This document shows, piece after piece, positions 1 to 5,946 of a stretch of DNA of 7,817 bases (its first letter is position 1; each line of letters opens with the position of its first letter). Both the position numbers and the translations under genes were made by a program. The notes beneath the pieces are model-generated. The model searched no databases. It was not told where the DNA came from and saw only the letters and a list, made by a program, of their open reading frames with translations. Source of the stretch: Candidatus Hydrogenedentota bacterium (GTDB lineage: Bacteria > Hydrogenedentota > Hydrogenedentia > Hydrogenedentales > SLHB01); the NCBI GenBank assembly GCA_016934125.1, contig JAFGTL010000780.1:1-7817 (forward strand), in the 5' to 3' direction.

Positions 1-148
1 AGAACAAGGGGAAGGAGTTGACGCCGCGGCCGCCGAGAGACTCCGGCCCATCGCGTCCGAGTTCTTCCGGTTGTGTGAGCAGTGGGGGCTCGCGGACATG
101 GTCGCGGCCAACCGGGAGGGGATTCAGGCGGTCTTGGGAACGCAGTAG
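1..148 (+). CDS. C-terminal fragment of an unrecognised protein
   Basis: An open frame enters from the left edge (first full codon at position 2) and ends at the TAG at 146-148, giving 48 residues. The peptide reads like real protein, with an amphipathic helical pattern (RLRPIASEFFRLCEQWGLAD, then MVAANREGIQAVLGTQ at the end), and its third codon positions are GC-rich like the neighbouring genes. The start and most of the gene lie outside the window. I do not recognise the family and assign no function. It is on the same strand as everything downstream, but a 125-base gap with a terminator-like hairpin separates it from the next gene, so it probably belongs to a different transcription unit. 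Confidence 0.6.
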   Translation, partial: EQGEGVDAAAAERLRPIASEFFRLCEQWGLADMVAANREGIQAVLGTQ

Positions 149-165
149 GGTGGCGGCGCGTGTCG

Positions 166-190
166 GGCGGGCCCCATGGGGACGCCTTTT
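166..190 (+). terminator. Weak intrinsic terminator candidate
   Basis: An imperfect GC-rich inverted repeat is centred on the palindrome CCCCATGGGG (172-181). Outer pairs (GGC at 166-168 against GCC at 184-186, and G170 with C183) are interrupted by small bulges, and the run TTTT follows at 187-190. It lies 18 bases after the stop of the upstream partial gene, where a rho-independent terminator would be expected. The stem is imperfect and the T run is only four bases, so this is tentative. Confidence 0.3.
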
Positions 191-208
191 CATTCGACAA
201 TGACGGTG

Positions 209-237
209 TTGATTCCCACCGGCATTTCGACCAGAAT
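209..237 (+). promoter_or_regulatory. Weak sigma70-like promoter candidate for the GH28-like gene
   Basis: TTGATT (209-214) and CAGAAT (232-237) are separated by exactly 17 bases. Each matches four of six consensus positions. The site sits in the only non-coding gap upstream of the gene at 274 and would give a leader of about 30 bases that carries the ribosome site at 257-264. Matches this weak arise by chance, and the host's promoter consensus is unknown. Confidence 0.25.
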
Positions 238-256
238 CGCCTCCTGCACGTCAACC

Positions 257-264
257 GAGAGGAG
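257..264 (+). promoter_or_regulatory. Ribosome binding site fixing the start at 274
   Basis: GAGAGGAG ends nine bases before the ATG at 274-276. It is the only good purine-rich site near the 5' end of this open frame. It supports ATG 274 over the GTG at 82, which would overlap the upstream gene and place about 64 residues ahead of the signal peptide. Confidence 0.6.
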
Positions 265-273
265 AGTCTTCTC

Positions 274-1581
274 ATGCCGGGAAACGGGGCCCGACACAGG
301 CCGGTCGGAATCGGCCGAACGCCATCGCACGCTACCGCCCTTCTGATGGTAGCGCTGATGAGTTCCTCCGCAATGGCGGGTGAAACCCCTTTCGGCGTCA
401 TCACGCCGAACGAATTCGAGGGCTCGGACGCCGAACGGATCAACCAGGCCATCGTCGCGGCCGCGGCCACGGGCCAGCGCGTCGTCATCCCGCGGATGAA
501 CCGGCGTGGCGGGGAAACGCGGGATCTCTGGCTTCTCGATTCGGCCATTCTCGTGCAGAGCGGCACGACCCTCGAACTCGAGAACTGCCATATCAAGCTT
601 TCCGATCGCTGCCGGGACAACTTCATCCGCAGCGCAAACTGCGGCCTCGGAATCGCCGAGATCGCGCCCATGTCGGACATCTGCATCGTCGGCACGGGCC
701 GCGTCGTGCTCGAAGGCGCGGATCACCCGAGGGCCACGGGAGACGCGGCCAAGACGCTCGGCGAACGCACCTATGGCACGGATGCGGGCGTGGATGGCGA
801 GAGCCAGACGGGCGACTGGCGCAATATCGGCATCCTCCTGGTGTTCGTCGAGCGGTTCCGCATCGAGAATCTCCACATCAAAGACTCCCACGCCTGGGCC
901 ATCTCCCTCGAACGCTGCGCCTACGGCACGCTGCGCGATCTCGATTTCGCGTCGACTCAACACAAGATGATCGACGGCGAGTCGGAGACGATCCTCAATC
1001 AGGACGGAATCGATCTCCGCCACGGGTGCCACGACATCGCCATCGAGAGCATCACCGGATACACGGGCGACGATCTCGTGGCCTTCACGGGCATCGTCGG
1101 CGAGCGGCAGGCCGGCACCACCGAGTCCACCATGGTGAGCGCCACCGCAATCCGCGGCGAGGGACTCGACGATATCCGGAACATCACCCTGCGCAACATC
1201 CGGGGACACTGTGCGGGCGGCCACCACATCGTGCGCTTTCTGAACGCGCGCGGGCTGAAACTCCACGACATTATCCTTGACGGCCTGATCGACACCTCGG
1301 GCACGGGCAGGCCGTGCAAGGCCGCGCTGAAGATCGGCGACAGCAATCCGCGCTGGGGGGGCGTCACGCCGCTGGGCGACACCTACCGGATCCTGATCAG
1401 CAACATCATGAGCCGCTCGACGCACACAATCCTCATCGCGGGTTCCCTGTCCGAGTCGGCCATCACCAACGTGTTCAAGTACGAGGCGCCCGGCGAACCG
1501 ATCACGTACGAGTCCGGCCCGGAGAACGTACGCAACGTACAAATCTCGAACGCCGGCACGATGAATCCCCCGGCCGAGTGA
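274..1581 (+). CDS. Secreted right-handed beta-helix protein, GH28 (polygalacturonase)-like
   Basis: This encodes 435 residues. The N-terminus is a signal peptide: basic start (R7, R9, R15), hydrophobic stretch at 20-33 and an AMA site at 33-35, so the mature protein is exported. The rest is built of short beta-helix coils rich in I/L-x-I and N-I patterns. GH28-type motifs occur in the right order: NQDGID (N242, D244), GDD (D266, D267) and CAGGHHI (H317, H318), the last resembling the family's GGHG catalytic-histidine motif. The family's RIK motif appears reduced to ALK (351-353), and about 30 extra residues lie between GDD and the histidine. GH28 enzymes hydrolyse polygalacturonate and related glycans. 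Here the fold is well supported, but the substrate is not and activity is uncertain. The DapA-family gene starts 16 bases downstream, suggesting shared transcription. An alternative is a non-GH28 pectate-lyase-superfamily protein. Confidence 0.75.
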   Translation: MPGNGARHRPVGIGRTPSHATALLMVALMSSSAMAGETPFGVITPNEFEGSDAERINQAIVAAAATGQRVVIPRMNRRGGETRDLWLLDSAILVQSGTTLELENCHIKLSDRCRDNFIRSANCGLGIAEIAPMSDICIVGTGRVVLEGADHPRATGDAAKTLGERTYGTDAGVDGESQTGDWRNIGILLVFVERFRIENLHIKDSHAWAISLERCAYGTLRDLDFASTQHKMIDGESETILNQDGIDLRHGCHDIAIESITGYTGDDLVAFTGIVGERQAGTTESTMVSATAIRGEGLDDIRNITLRNIRGHCAGGHHIVRFLNARGLKLHDIILDGLIDTSGTGRPCKAALKIGDSNPRWGGVTPLGDTYRILISNIMSRSTHTILIAGSLSESAITNVFKYEAPGEPITYESGPENVRNVQISNAGTMNPPAE

Positions 1582-1597
1582 CACGGGGATGGGCGGG

Positions 1598-2527
1598 ATG
1601 CTGACACAAGAGGATTTCGTAGGGCCGTGGGCGGGGTTGCCCGTCGCGTGGGACAAGTCGAGCCAGCTGGATGAGGCCGCCTACCGGGCCGCCGTGGCCA
1701 AGTGCTGCGAGGCCGGCGTGCCGGGGGTGTACTCCGGCGGCACAACCGGCGAGTTCTACGCCATGGAATTCGACGAGTTCCAGTGCGTCGCCCGGGCGAC
1801 GGTGGAAGAGTGCCACCGGCACGGCAGGCCCGCCATGGTAGGCTGCACCGCCACATCCACCCGGGGCGCCGCGCGCCGCGCGGCCTATGCCGCAGCCATC
1901 GGCGCCGACGCGATCCAAGTCGCGTTGCCGTTCTGGCTTGAAGTGGCCGACGATCAGATCGTGCCCTTCCTGCAGGCCGTGTCGGCGGCAGCCGGCGACA
2001 GGCCCCTCTCGATCTACGAAACCAGGCGCGCCAAGAAGGCGTTGAGCCTCGATCAGCACCGCGCCGTGAAAGACGCGCTCCCCAATTACCTCATGGCCAA
2101 GTGCAACGCCGGAACCGTCGGATGTACGCCCGACGGCTGCGCGGCGCTGTCCGCCTTTGTGAACGTGTTCGTGAGCGAAACGAAATGGGGACTTCTGGGC
2201 CCCCGTGGCGCGAAGGGGGCGTGCAGCGCGTTCATCTACTGGAACCCCCGCATCGGCCTCGCCCTGTGGGAGCGGCTGCGCGCTGGCCGATGGGACGCGC
2301 TCGATGAGGCCCTCGCCCCCGTGATCGAGCTGCACCGGTTTCTGGGGGCCCGGTTCGCCCCGAAAGGCTTCACGGACTCGGCCTACGATCATCTGTGCGG
2401 CGTAGCCACCGGGTTTCTCCCGATTCCCCTGCGAAGCCAGGCGCCGTATCGTAGCGCCACGCCCGAAGATGTCGAGGAACTGCGCGCCTGGTGCCGCGAG
2501 CACTATCCCGATCTGCTCGCGCCCTGA
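1598..2527 (+). CDS. Dihydrodipicolinate synthase / N-acetylneuraminate lyase family protein
   Basis: This encodes 309 residues, the usual length for this (beta/alpha)8 class I aldolase family. The N-terminus MLTQEDFVGPWAGLPVAWD fits the family start, and GGGG at 1585-1588 gives nine-base spacing; an in-frame ATG at 1589 would add three residues. Visible motifs are SGGTTGE (the substrate carboxylate-binding TTG, T49-T50), IYET with the catalytic tyrosine at Y140, and MAKCNAG with the Schiff-base lysine at K168. The enzyme should act in the cytoplasm on a 2-keto acid, by condensation, retro-aldol cleavage or dehydration. The segment after the tyrosine (RRAKKAL) departs from the usual YNxPxRTG and argues against a housekeeping DapA. 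Placement directly after a GH28-like gene favours a sugar-acid lyase or dehydratase, for example a 2-keto-3-deoxy sugar acid enzyme, but this is inference. Confidence 0.85.
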   Translation: MLTQEDFVGPWAGLPVAWDKSSQLDEAAYRAAVAKCCEAGVPGVYSGGTTGEFYAMEFDEFQCVARATVEECHRHGRPAMVGCTATSTRGAARRAAYAAAIGADAIQVALPFWLEVADDQIVPFLQAVSAAAGDRPLSIYETRRAKKALSLDQHRAVKDALPNYLMAKCNAGTVGCTPDGCAALSAFVNVFVSETKWGLLGPRGAKGACSAFIYWNPRIGLALWERLRAGRWDALDEALAPVIELHRFLGARFAPKGFTDSAYDHLCGVATGFLPIPLRSQAPYRSATPEDVEELRAWCREHYPDLLAP

Positions 2528-2583
2528 CGTCGGGACGGGAACGTCGGCCAGGTTTGCGGAACAGGAACGGCACCGCACAAGTG

Positions 2584-2592
2584 TGTTATGGT
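2584..2592 (+). promoter_or_regulatory. Possible extended -10 element for the NYN-LOTUS gene
   Basis: TGTTATGGT fits an extended -10 layout (TG, one base, then TATGGT, four of six to TATAAT). I see no acceptable -35 hexamer 16-18 bases upstream. It would start transcription near 2599, leaving a leader of about 70 bases before the ATG at 2669. Weak evidence. Confidence 0.2.
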
Positions 2593-2653
2593 GGATGTGT
2601 TCGGCCCCATCTCGAAGGACATTGCGCGGAGGCACACGCTGGGCCTGTCCGCT

Positions 2654-2659
2654 GAAGGA
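2654..2659 (+). promoter_or_regulatory. Ribosome binding site fixing the start at 2669
   Basis: GAAGGA ends nine bases before the ATG at 2669-2671. The in-frame ATG at 2588 has no comparable site, and its extra 27 residues do not look like part of the NYN fold. The NYN domain begins at residue 10 of the 2669 start (MAIFCDFENI), which is typical for the family. Confidence 0.6.
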
Positions 2660-2668
2660 ATCTGCCCC

Positions 2669-3472
2669 ATGACACAGACAGTTGACACGAAGAACATGGC
2701 GATCTTCTGCGATTTCGAGAACATCGCCCTCGGCGTCCGCGACGCCAACTACGCCCGATTCGACATTGCCAAAGTGCTGGAACGGCTCCTGCTCAAAGGC
2801 AACATCGTAGTCAAGAAGGCCTACTGCGACTGGAGCCGCTACAAGGAGTTCAAGGCGTCCATGCACGAGGCCTCCTTCGAACTCATCGAGATCCCCCACG
2901 TGCGGCAGTCGGGCAAGAACTCCGCCGATATCCGCATGGTCGTGGACGCCCTCGACTTGTGCTACACCAAGGAACACGTGGACGCCTTCGTCATCATCAG
3001 CGGCGATTCGGATTTCTCCCCCCTCGTGAGCAAACTGCGTGAGAACAACAAGACCGTCATCGGCGTCGGCGTCCGGAACTCGACATCGGAACTGCTGATC
3101 GCGAACTGCGACGAGTTCATCTCCTACGACGATCTCGTCCATCCGGCCAAGGAGACGGCCAGCGCACGGAGACGCCGCGCGCCCGCGCCCAAGGTCAAGG
3201 GCAAGGCCGCTCCGCCCGTCGAGGACAAAAAGCGGGAGGCGTGGGATCTGATCGTTGAAACCCTCGATGCCCTCGTCCAGGAGCGCGGCGATGAAGAGCG
3301 GATCTGGGGCTCCATGATCAAGCAAACCCTGAAGCGCCGGAAACCGGGTTTCAGCGAGTCCCACTACGGCTTCCGCTCCTTCGGCCAACTCCTCGAAGAA
3401 GCCGAGGCGCAGGGCATCCTCGAACTCACGCGCGACGAGAAGTCCGGCGGCTTCATCGTCAAGGCCCCGTAG
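2669..3472 (+). CDS. NYN domain protein with C-terminal OST-HTH/LOTUS domain
   Basis: This encodes 267 residues with no signal peptide or membrane segment, so it is cytoplasmic. Residues 10-155 form a NYN/LabA-like (DUF88, PIN-fold) domain: FCDFENI (D15, N18), KNSADIRMVVDAL (D87) and ISGDSDFSPLV (D113, D115). The acidic set expected for a metal-dependent ribonuclease centre is intact. Residues 160-186 are a basic, proline- and alanine-rich linker containing RRRR (167-170). Residues 187-267 match an OST-HTH/LOTUS winged-helix domain, including the GFRSFGQLLEEAEAQGI signature and a terminal GGFIV strand. LOTUS domains bind RNA, so the likely role is RNA cleavage or RNA control guided by the LOTUS part. 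The target is unknown. It stands alone, with a 141-base leader upstream and a 186-base gap downstream, and is not clearly in an operon with either neighbour. Loss of nuclease activity in some family members is an alternative. Confidence 0.85.
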   Translation: MTQTVDTKNMAIFCDFENIALGVRDANYARFDIAKVLERLLLKGNIVVKKAYCDWSRYKEFKASMHEASFELIEIPHVRQSGKNSADIRMVVDALDLCYTKEHVDAFVIISGDSDFSPLVSKLRENNKTVIGVGVRNSTSELLIANCDEFISYDDLVHPAKETASARRRRAPAPKVKGKAAPPVEDKKREAWDLIVETLDALVQERGDEERIWGSMIKQTLKRRKPGFSESHYGFRSFGQLLEEAEAQGILELTRDEKSGGFIVKAP

Positions 3473-3482
3473 CCGGCGCCGG

Positions 3483-3510
3483 GCCGGCCGCGAGCCGGCC
3501 GCGAGCCGGC
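3483..3510 (+). repeat. GC-rich 11-bp tandem repeat
   Basis: The unit GCCGGCCGCGA occurs at 3483-3493 and 3494-3504, followed by a partial copy GCCGGC at 3505-3510, about 2.5 copies. Each copy contains the palindromes GCCGGC and GGCC, so the RNA could form alternative short hairpins just after the NYN-LOTUS stop at 3470-3472. No T run follows, so it is not a standard intrinsic terminator. It could be replication slippage, or a structured 3' end or leader. Confidence 0.6.
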
Positions 3511-3589
3511 AGGTACTGCTCGCCGCCTCCGGACGCGGCAGGTGGTCGCGTCGGGAGGACTTTTACACCCGCATTGGCCCGCACACGGG

Positions 3590-3618
3590 TTGTGTTCCCG
3601 CCCCCGGCGCTCCATAAT
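3590..3618 (+). promoter_or_regulatory. Sigma70-like promoter for the M28/kinase gene group
   Basis: TTGTGT (3590-3595) and CATAAT (3613-3618) are separated by exactly 17 bases. The -10 matches five of six consensus positions and stands out in GC-rich DNA; the -35 matches the TTG core. Transcription would start near 3625, leaving a leader of about 34 bases before the ATG at 3659. That would also exclude the upstream in-frame starts at 3542 and 3617. It may drive the whole group through 7740, as no terminator is seen between those genes. Confidence 0.45.
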
Positions 3619-3647
3619 GGCCCCCATGAACCGCGGAATGGACGGAA

Positions 3648-3655
3648 GAGGGGAG
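3648..3655 (+). promoter_or_regulatory. Ribosome binding site fixing the start at 3659
   Basis: GAGGGGAG lies three bases upstream of the ATG at 3659-3661, or six if the core is taken as AGAGG at 3648-3652. The earlier in-frame ATGs at 3617, 3626 and 3638 have poorer sites, and the first lies at or before the predicted transcript start. Confidence 0.5.
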
Positions 3656-3658
3656 CCG

Positions 3659-4657
3659 ATGGGACAAGCATCCACACGCAACCAGGGCCGGGCTGCGCTC
3701 CGCCTCATCGTGGCCACGGGAATCGTTCTCACCGGATTCCTGCTGCTGGTGTCGTCAGGCCTCAAGCAGTTCGTATCGCGCAATGAAGGGCAGCGGGCCG
3801 GGGCCGCGCCTGCGGCCTCCCCCTTCGACGGCGCACGCGCCTGGGCCGACCTGGAACGCGTCGTGGCCATCGGGCCGCGGCCGTCCGGCTCGCCGGAACT
3901 CGAGCGCCTGCGCGGACTTATCCGGGCCGAGCTCGAGAAGGCGGGGCTCGACGTGCGGGAACAGGCTTTCCAAGCGGACACCCCCATCGGCACGGTGAAG
4001 ATGGTCAACCTGTGGGGCGTCGTTGAAGGCAGCCGGCCCGGTGTCATCATCCTCGGTAACCACTACGAAACCAAGTACTTCCCGGATTTCACCTTCGTCG
4101 GCGCCAACGATGCCGGATCGACCACGGCCTGGATGCTCGAAATGGCCCGCACCACCGGCCCCCGCCGCAAGGGCCGCTCGCTGTGGCTCGCCTTCTTCGA
4201 CGGCGAGGAGGCTTTCAACAAGGAGTGGTCCCGCGAGGACAGCCTCTACGGCAGCCGGGCGTTCGTCGAGCATCTGCGTGCCCGGCACGAACTCACCGAC
4301 ATCCACGCCATGATCAACGTCGACATGATCGGCGATCGATACCTCGGCATCCGCCGCGACACCGGCGCGCCTGCGTGGCTGACGATGGCGATCTGGAATA
4401 GGGCCCGCGAACTGGGCTATGGAGCCCATTTCCTGAACGGCACCCTCGAGGTAGAGGACGACCACATTCCGTTCCGGCTGGCCGGCATTCCGGCCGTCGA
4501 TATCATCGACTTCGAGTACGGCGGATCGCCCTACGACCACAAGAACACCTGGCATACCCCGAATGATACGATCGATAAAGTCTGCCAGGAGAGTTTGCAG
4601 GTGGTCGGAGACGTGATCTATCATGCTCTGGCGGATATCGATTCCCAACTCAATTAG
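3659..4657 (+). CDS. Glutaminyl-peptide cyclotransferase-like M28 zinc enzyme, membrane anchored
   Basis: This encodes 332 residues. A basic N-terminus and one hydrophobic helix (about 16-33) suggest a signal anchor or uncleaved signal, with the catalytic domain outside the cytoplasm. The M28 alpha/beta-hydrolase-like zinc domain follows: HYETK (H135), GANDAG (D151), FFDGEEAF (E183, E184), W190, DSLYGSR, VDMIG (D222), DDHIPF (D268) and WHTPND (W298, H299). The zinc ligands of glutaminyl cyclases (Asp, Glu, His) correspond to D151, E184 and H299, and the catalytic Glu to E183. The DSLYGSR and DDHIPF strings are strongly cyclase-like, beyond general M28 aminopeptidases. The family converts N-terminal glutamine to pyroglutamate; a plain aminopeptidase remains possible. 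One extra residue separates the GEE motif from W190 relative to the human enzyme as I recall it. The stop overlaps the ribosome site of the kinase gene 17 bases downstream. Confidence 0.85.
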   Translation: MGQASTRNQGRAALRLIVATGIVLTGFLLLVSSGLKQFVSRNEGQRAGAAPAASPFDGARAWADLERVVAIGPRPSGSPELERLRGLIRAELEKAGLDVREQAFQADTPIGTVKMVNLWGVVEGSRPGVIILGNHYETKYFPDFTFVGANDAGSTTAWMLEMARTTGPRRKGRSLWLAFFDGEEAFNKEWSREDSLYGSRAFVEHLRARHELTDIHAMINVDMIGDRYLGIRRDTGAPAWLTMAIWNRARELGYGAHFLNGTLEVEDDHIPFRLAGIPAVDIIDFEYGGSPYDHKNTWHTPNDTIDKVCQESLQVVGDVIYHALADIDSQLN

Positions 4658-4662
4658 GGGGG
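4656..4662 (+). promoter_or_regulatory. Ribosome binding site for the histidine kinase, overlapping the upstream stop
   Basis: AGGGGGG begins within the TAG stop (4655-4657) of the M28 gene and ends 12 bases before the GTG at 4675. The spacing is a little long, but no other purine-rich site or ATG lies near the domain start. The overlap suggests that ribosomes finishing the M28 gene help to start the kinase. Confidence 0.45.
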
Positions 4663-4674
4663 CGCAGTCTAGCC

Positions 4675-5937
4675 GTGACGCCGCGCATCGACGAGCGGGT
4701 TCCCTGGCTGAACGAGGTATCGCCGGACGAACTGCGCCGAATCGTCGACGTCCTCTACCGGGTGCACCGGTTCATCTCCGTCATCACCGACCTCGATACG
4801 CTGCTCGAACGGATTATGGAGGAAAGCAAGCAGGTGGCCCATGCTGAGGCCTGCTCGCTCATGTTGTTCGACCCCGACCGCGAAGAGCTCTACTTCCGCG
4901 TCGCCCTCGGCGAGAGCGGCGATCAACAGACGCTCAAGCAGGAGGTGCGCCTCAAGCTGAATCAGGGCATCGCCGGTGTGGCCGCGGCCACGCGCGAGTC
5001 CATCAACGTCGAGGACGCCCGTTCCGACAGCCGGTTCTATTCCCAGGCCGACACGATGACGCAGTTCGAAACCCGCTCGCTCGTGGCCGTGCCCCTCGTC
5101 GACCGCGATCACCTCGTGGGCGTGCTCGAACTCCTCAACAAGGTGGGCGGCGGCCCGTTTACCGAAACCGATGTCCACGTCATGGAGATGTTCAGCGGGC
5201 TCGTGGCCACGGTGATCGCGAACGCGCGTCTGATCGACGAGAACCTGCGTGCGGCGCGGCTGGCCGCGGTGGGCCAGGCCGTGGCGGGGCTTTCTCACTA
5301 CACCAAGAACATCATCGCGGGCGTCGGCGGGAGTGTCGATCTCATCAGCGAAGGGCTCAAACGCGACAACATCGAGCACCTGCAGCGGAGTTGGCCCATT
5401 CTCAAGCGCAGCATGCGGCGCATCTCGAACCTCGTCGAGGACATGCTGGCCTATTCGAAGGCCCGCAAACCCGCCCGCCGCGCCTGCGATCTCCGCGAGA
5501 TCGTCGCCGACGTGTCCGACACGTTCTGGGGGCTCACGGTGCACAAACGGATCACGCTCGATGTCGACGTGGACGCCGTGACGCGGCCGATCTGCGTGGA
5601 TCCGGACGGCCTGTTCCGATGCCTTCTGAATCTGCTCACGAACGCGGCCGATGCCGTGGCGGACGGCACCGGGACGATTCGGATCGCGGCGCGGTTCAAC
5701 GCCGAGAATCAACTCGAAATCGACGTGGCCGACAACGGCCCGGGCGTGCCCGAGGGCGACGAAGAGCGGATTTTCGACTTGTTCTACTCAACCAAAGGAT
5801 CGCGAGGCACGGGCCTCGGGCTGGCCGTCATGCGCAAAATCGTCGTCGAGCACGGCGGCGACGTGGCCGTCATGCGCAATCCGGGCGGCGGCGCGTTGTT
5901 CCGGATGCGGTTGCCCGTCCCGACGTCTGAGGAATAG
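4675..5937 (+). CDS. GAF-domain sensor histidine kinase with HxxKN-type H-box
   Basis: This encodes 420 residues from a GTG start and has no membrane segment, so it is a soluble kinase. A GAF domain spans about 35-185 (SLMLFDPDREELYFRVA through FETRSLVAVPL to VATVIANARL) and should sense a small ligand or partner. A coiled helix leads into a HisKA-like dimerisation region with the candidate phospho-acceptor H208 in LSHYTKN. The usual HE is HY, and K211-N212 follow, as in a known HxxKN subgroup. The ATPase domain has an N-box (N323 in LLTNAADAV), G1 (D353 in DNGPGVP), an F-box (FDLFYSTK) and G2 (GTGLGL, 378-383), so kinase activity is expected. No response regulator is present in the window. 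A candidate ribosome site overlaps the previous gene's stop, and the next gene begins nine bases after this one, so all three are probably co-expressed. Confidence 0.88.
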   Translation: MTPRIDERVPWLNEVSPDELRRIVDVLYRVHRFISVITDLDTLLERIMEESKQVAHAEACSLMLFDPDREELYFRVALGESGDQQTLKQEVRLKLNQGIAGVAAATRESINVEDARSDSRFYSQADTMTQFETRSLVAVPLVDRDHLVGVLELLNKVGGGPFTETDVHVMEMFSGLVATVIANARLIDENLRAARLAAVGQAVAGLSHYTKNIIAGVGGSVDLISEGLKRDNIEHLQRSWPILKRSMRRISNLVEDMLAYSKARKPARRACDLREIVADVSDTFWGLTVHKRITLDVDVDAVTRPICVDPDGLFRCLLNLLTNAADAVADGTGTIRIAARFNAENQLEIDVADNGPGVPEGDEERIFDLFYSTKGSRGTGLGLAVMRKIVVEHGGDVAVMRNPGGGALFRMRLPVPTSEE

Positions 5938-5944
5938 GGGGAGG
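5936..5944 (+). promoter_or_regulatory. Ribosome binding site for the 86-residue membrane protein, overlapping the kinase stop
   Basis: AGGGGGAGG starts inside the kinase TAG stop (5935-5937) and ends two bases before the GTG at 5947; the AGGGGG part gives a more usual five-base spacing. It supports the GTG start and coupled translation with the kinase. Confidence 0.5.
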
Positions 5945-5946
5945 CC

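Noticed and set aside
82..273. Upstream GTG start for the GH28-like gene
   Set aside because: It would overlap the preceding coding end, lacks a ribosome site, and puts 64 residues ahead of a clear signal peptide.
190..1656. 488-codon open frame on the minus strand opposite the GH28-like gene
   Set aside because: It is antisense to a gene with a signal peptide and catalytic motifs. The low-complexity Arg/Ala/Asp/Val-rich product is typical of shadow frames in GC-rich DNA.
2527..2547. Direct repeat ACGTCGG (2527-2533 and 2541-2547) just after the DapA-family gene
   Set aside because: Seven-base repeats are common in GC-rich sequence, and there is no further copy or promoter context to suggest an operator.
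1502..3388. 628-codon open frame on the minus strand, the longest in the window
   Set aside because: It lies opposite two well-supported genes (DapA-family and NYN-LOTUS) and shows no recognisable domain. Its length reflects few AT-rich stop codons in GC-rich antisense DNA.
3542..3658. Upstream GTG or ATG starts (3542, 3617, 3626, 3638) for the M28 gene
   Set aside because: The promoter-like pair at 3590-3618 and the ribosome site at 3648-3655 favour ATG 3659. The extra residues are not domain-like.
3755..4648. 297-codon minus-strand open frame opposite the M28 gene
   Set aside because: It is complementary to a gene with a complete zinc active site, and no motif or ribosome site supports it.
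4669..5712. 347-codon minus-strand open frame opposite the kinase
   Set aside because: It is the antisense of GAF and kinase motifs and rich in His/Asp/Val/Arg, as expected for a shadow.
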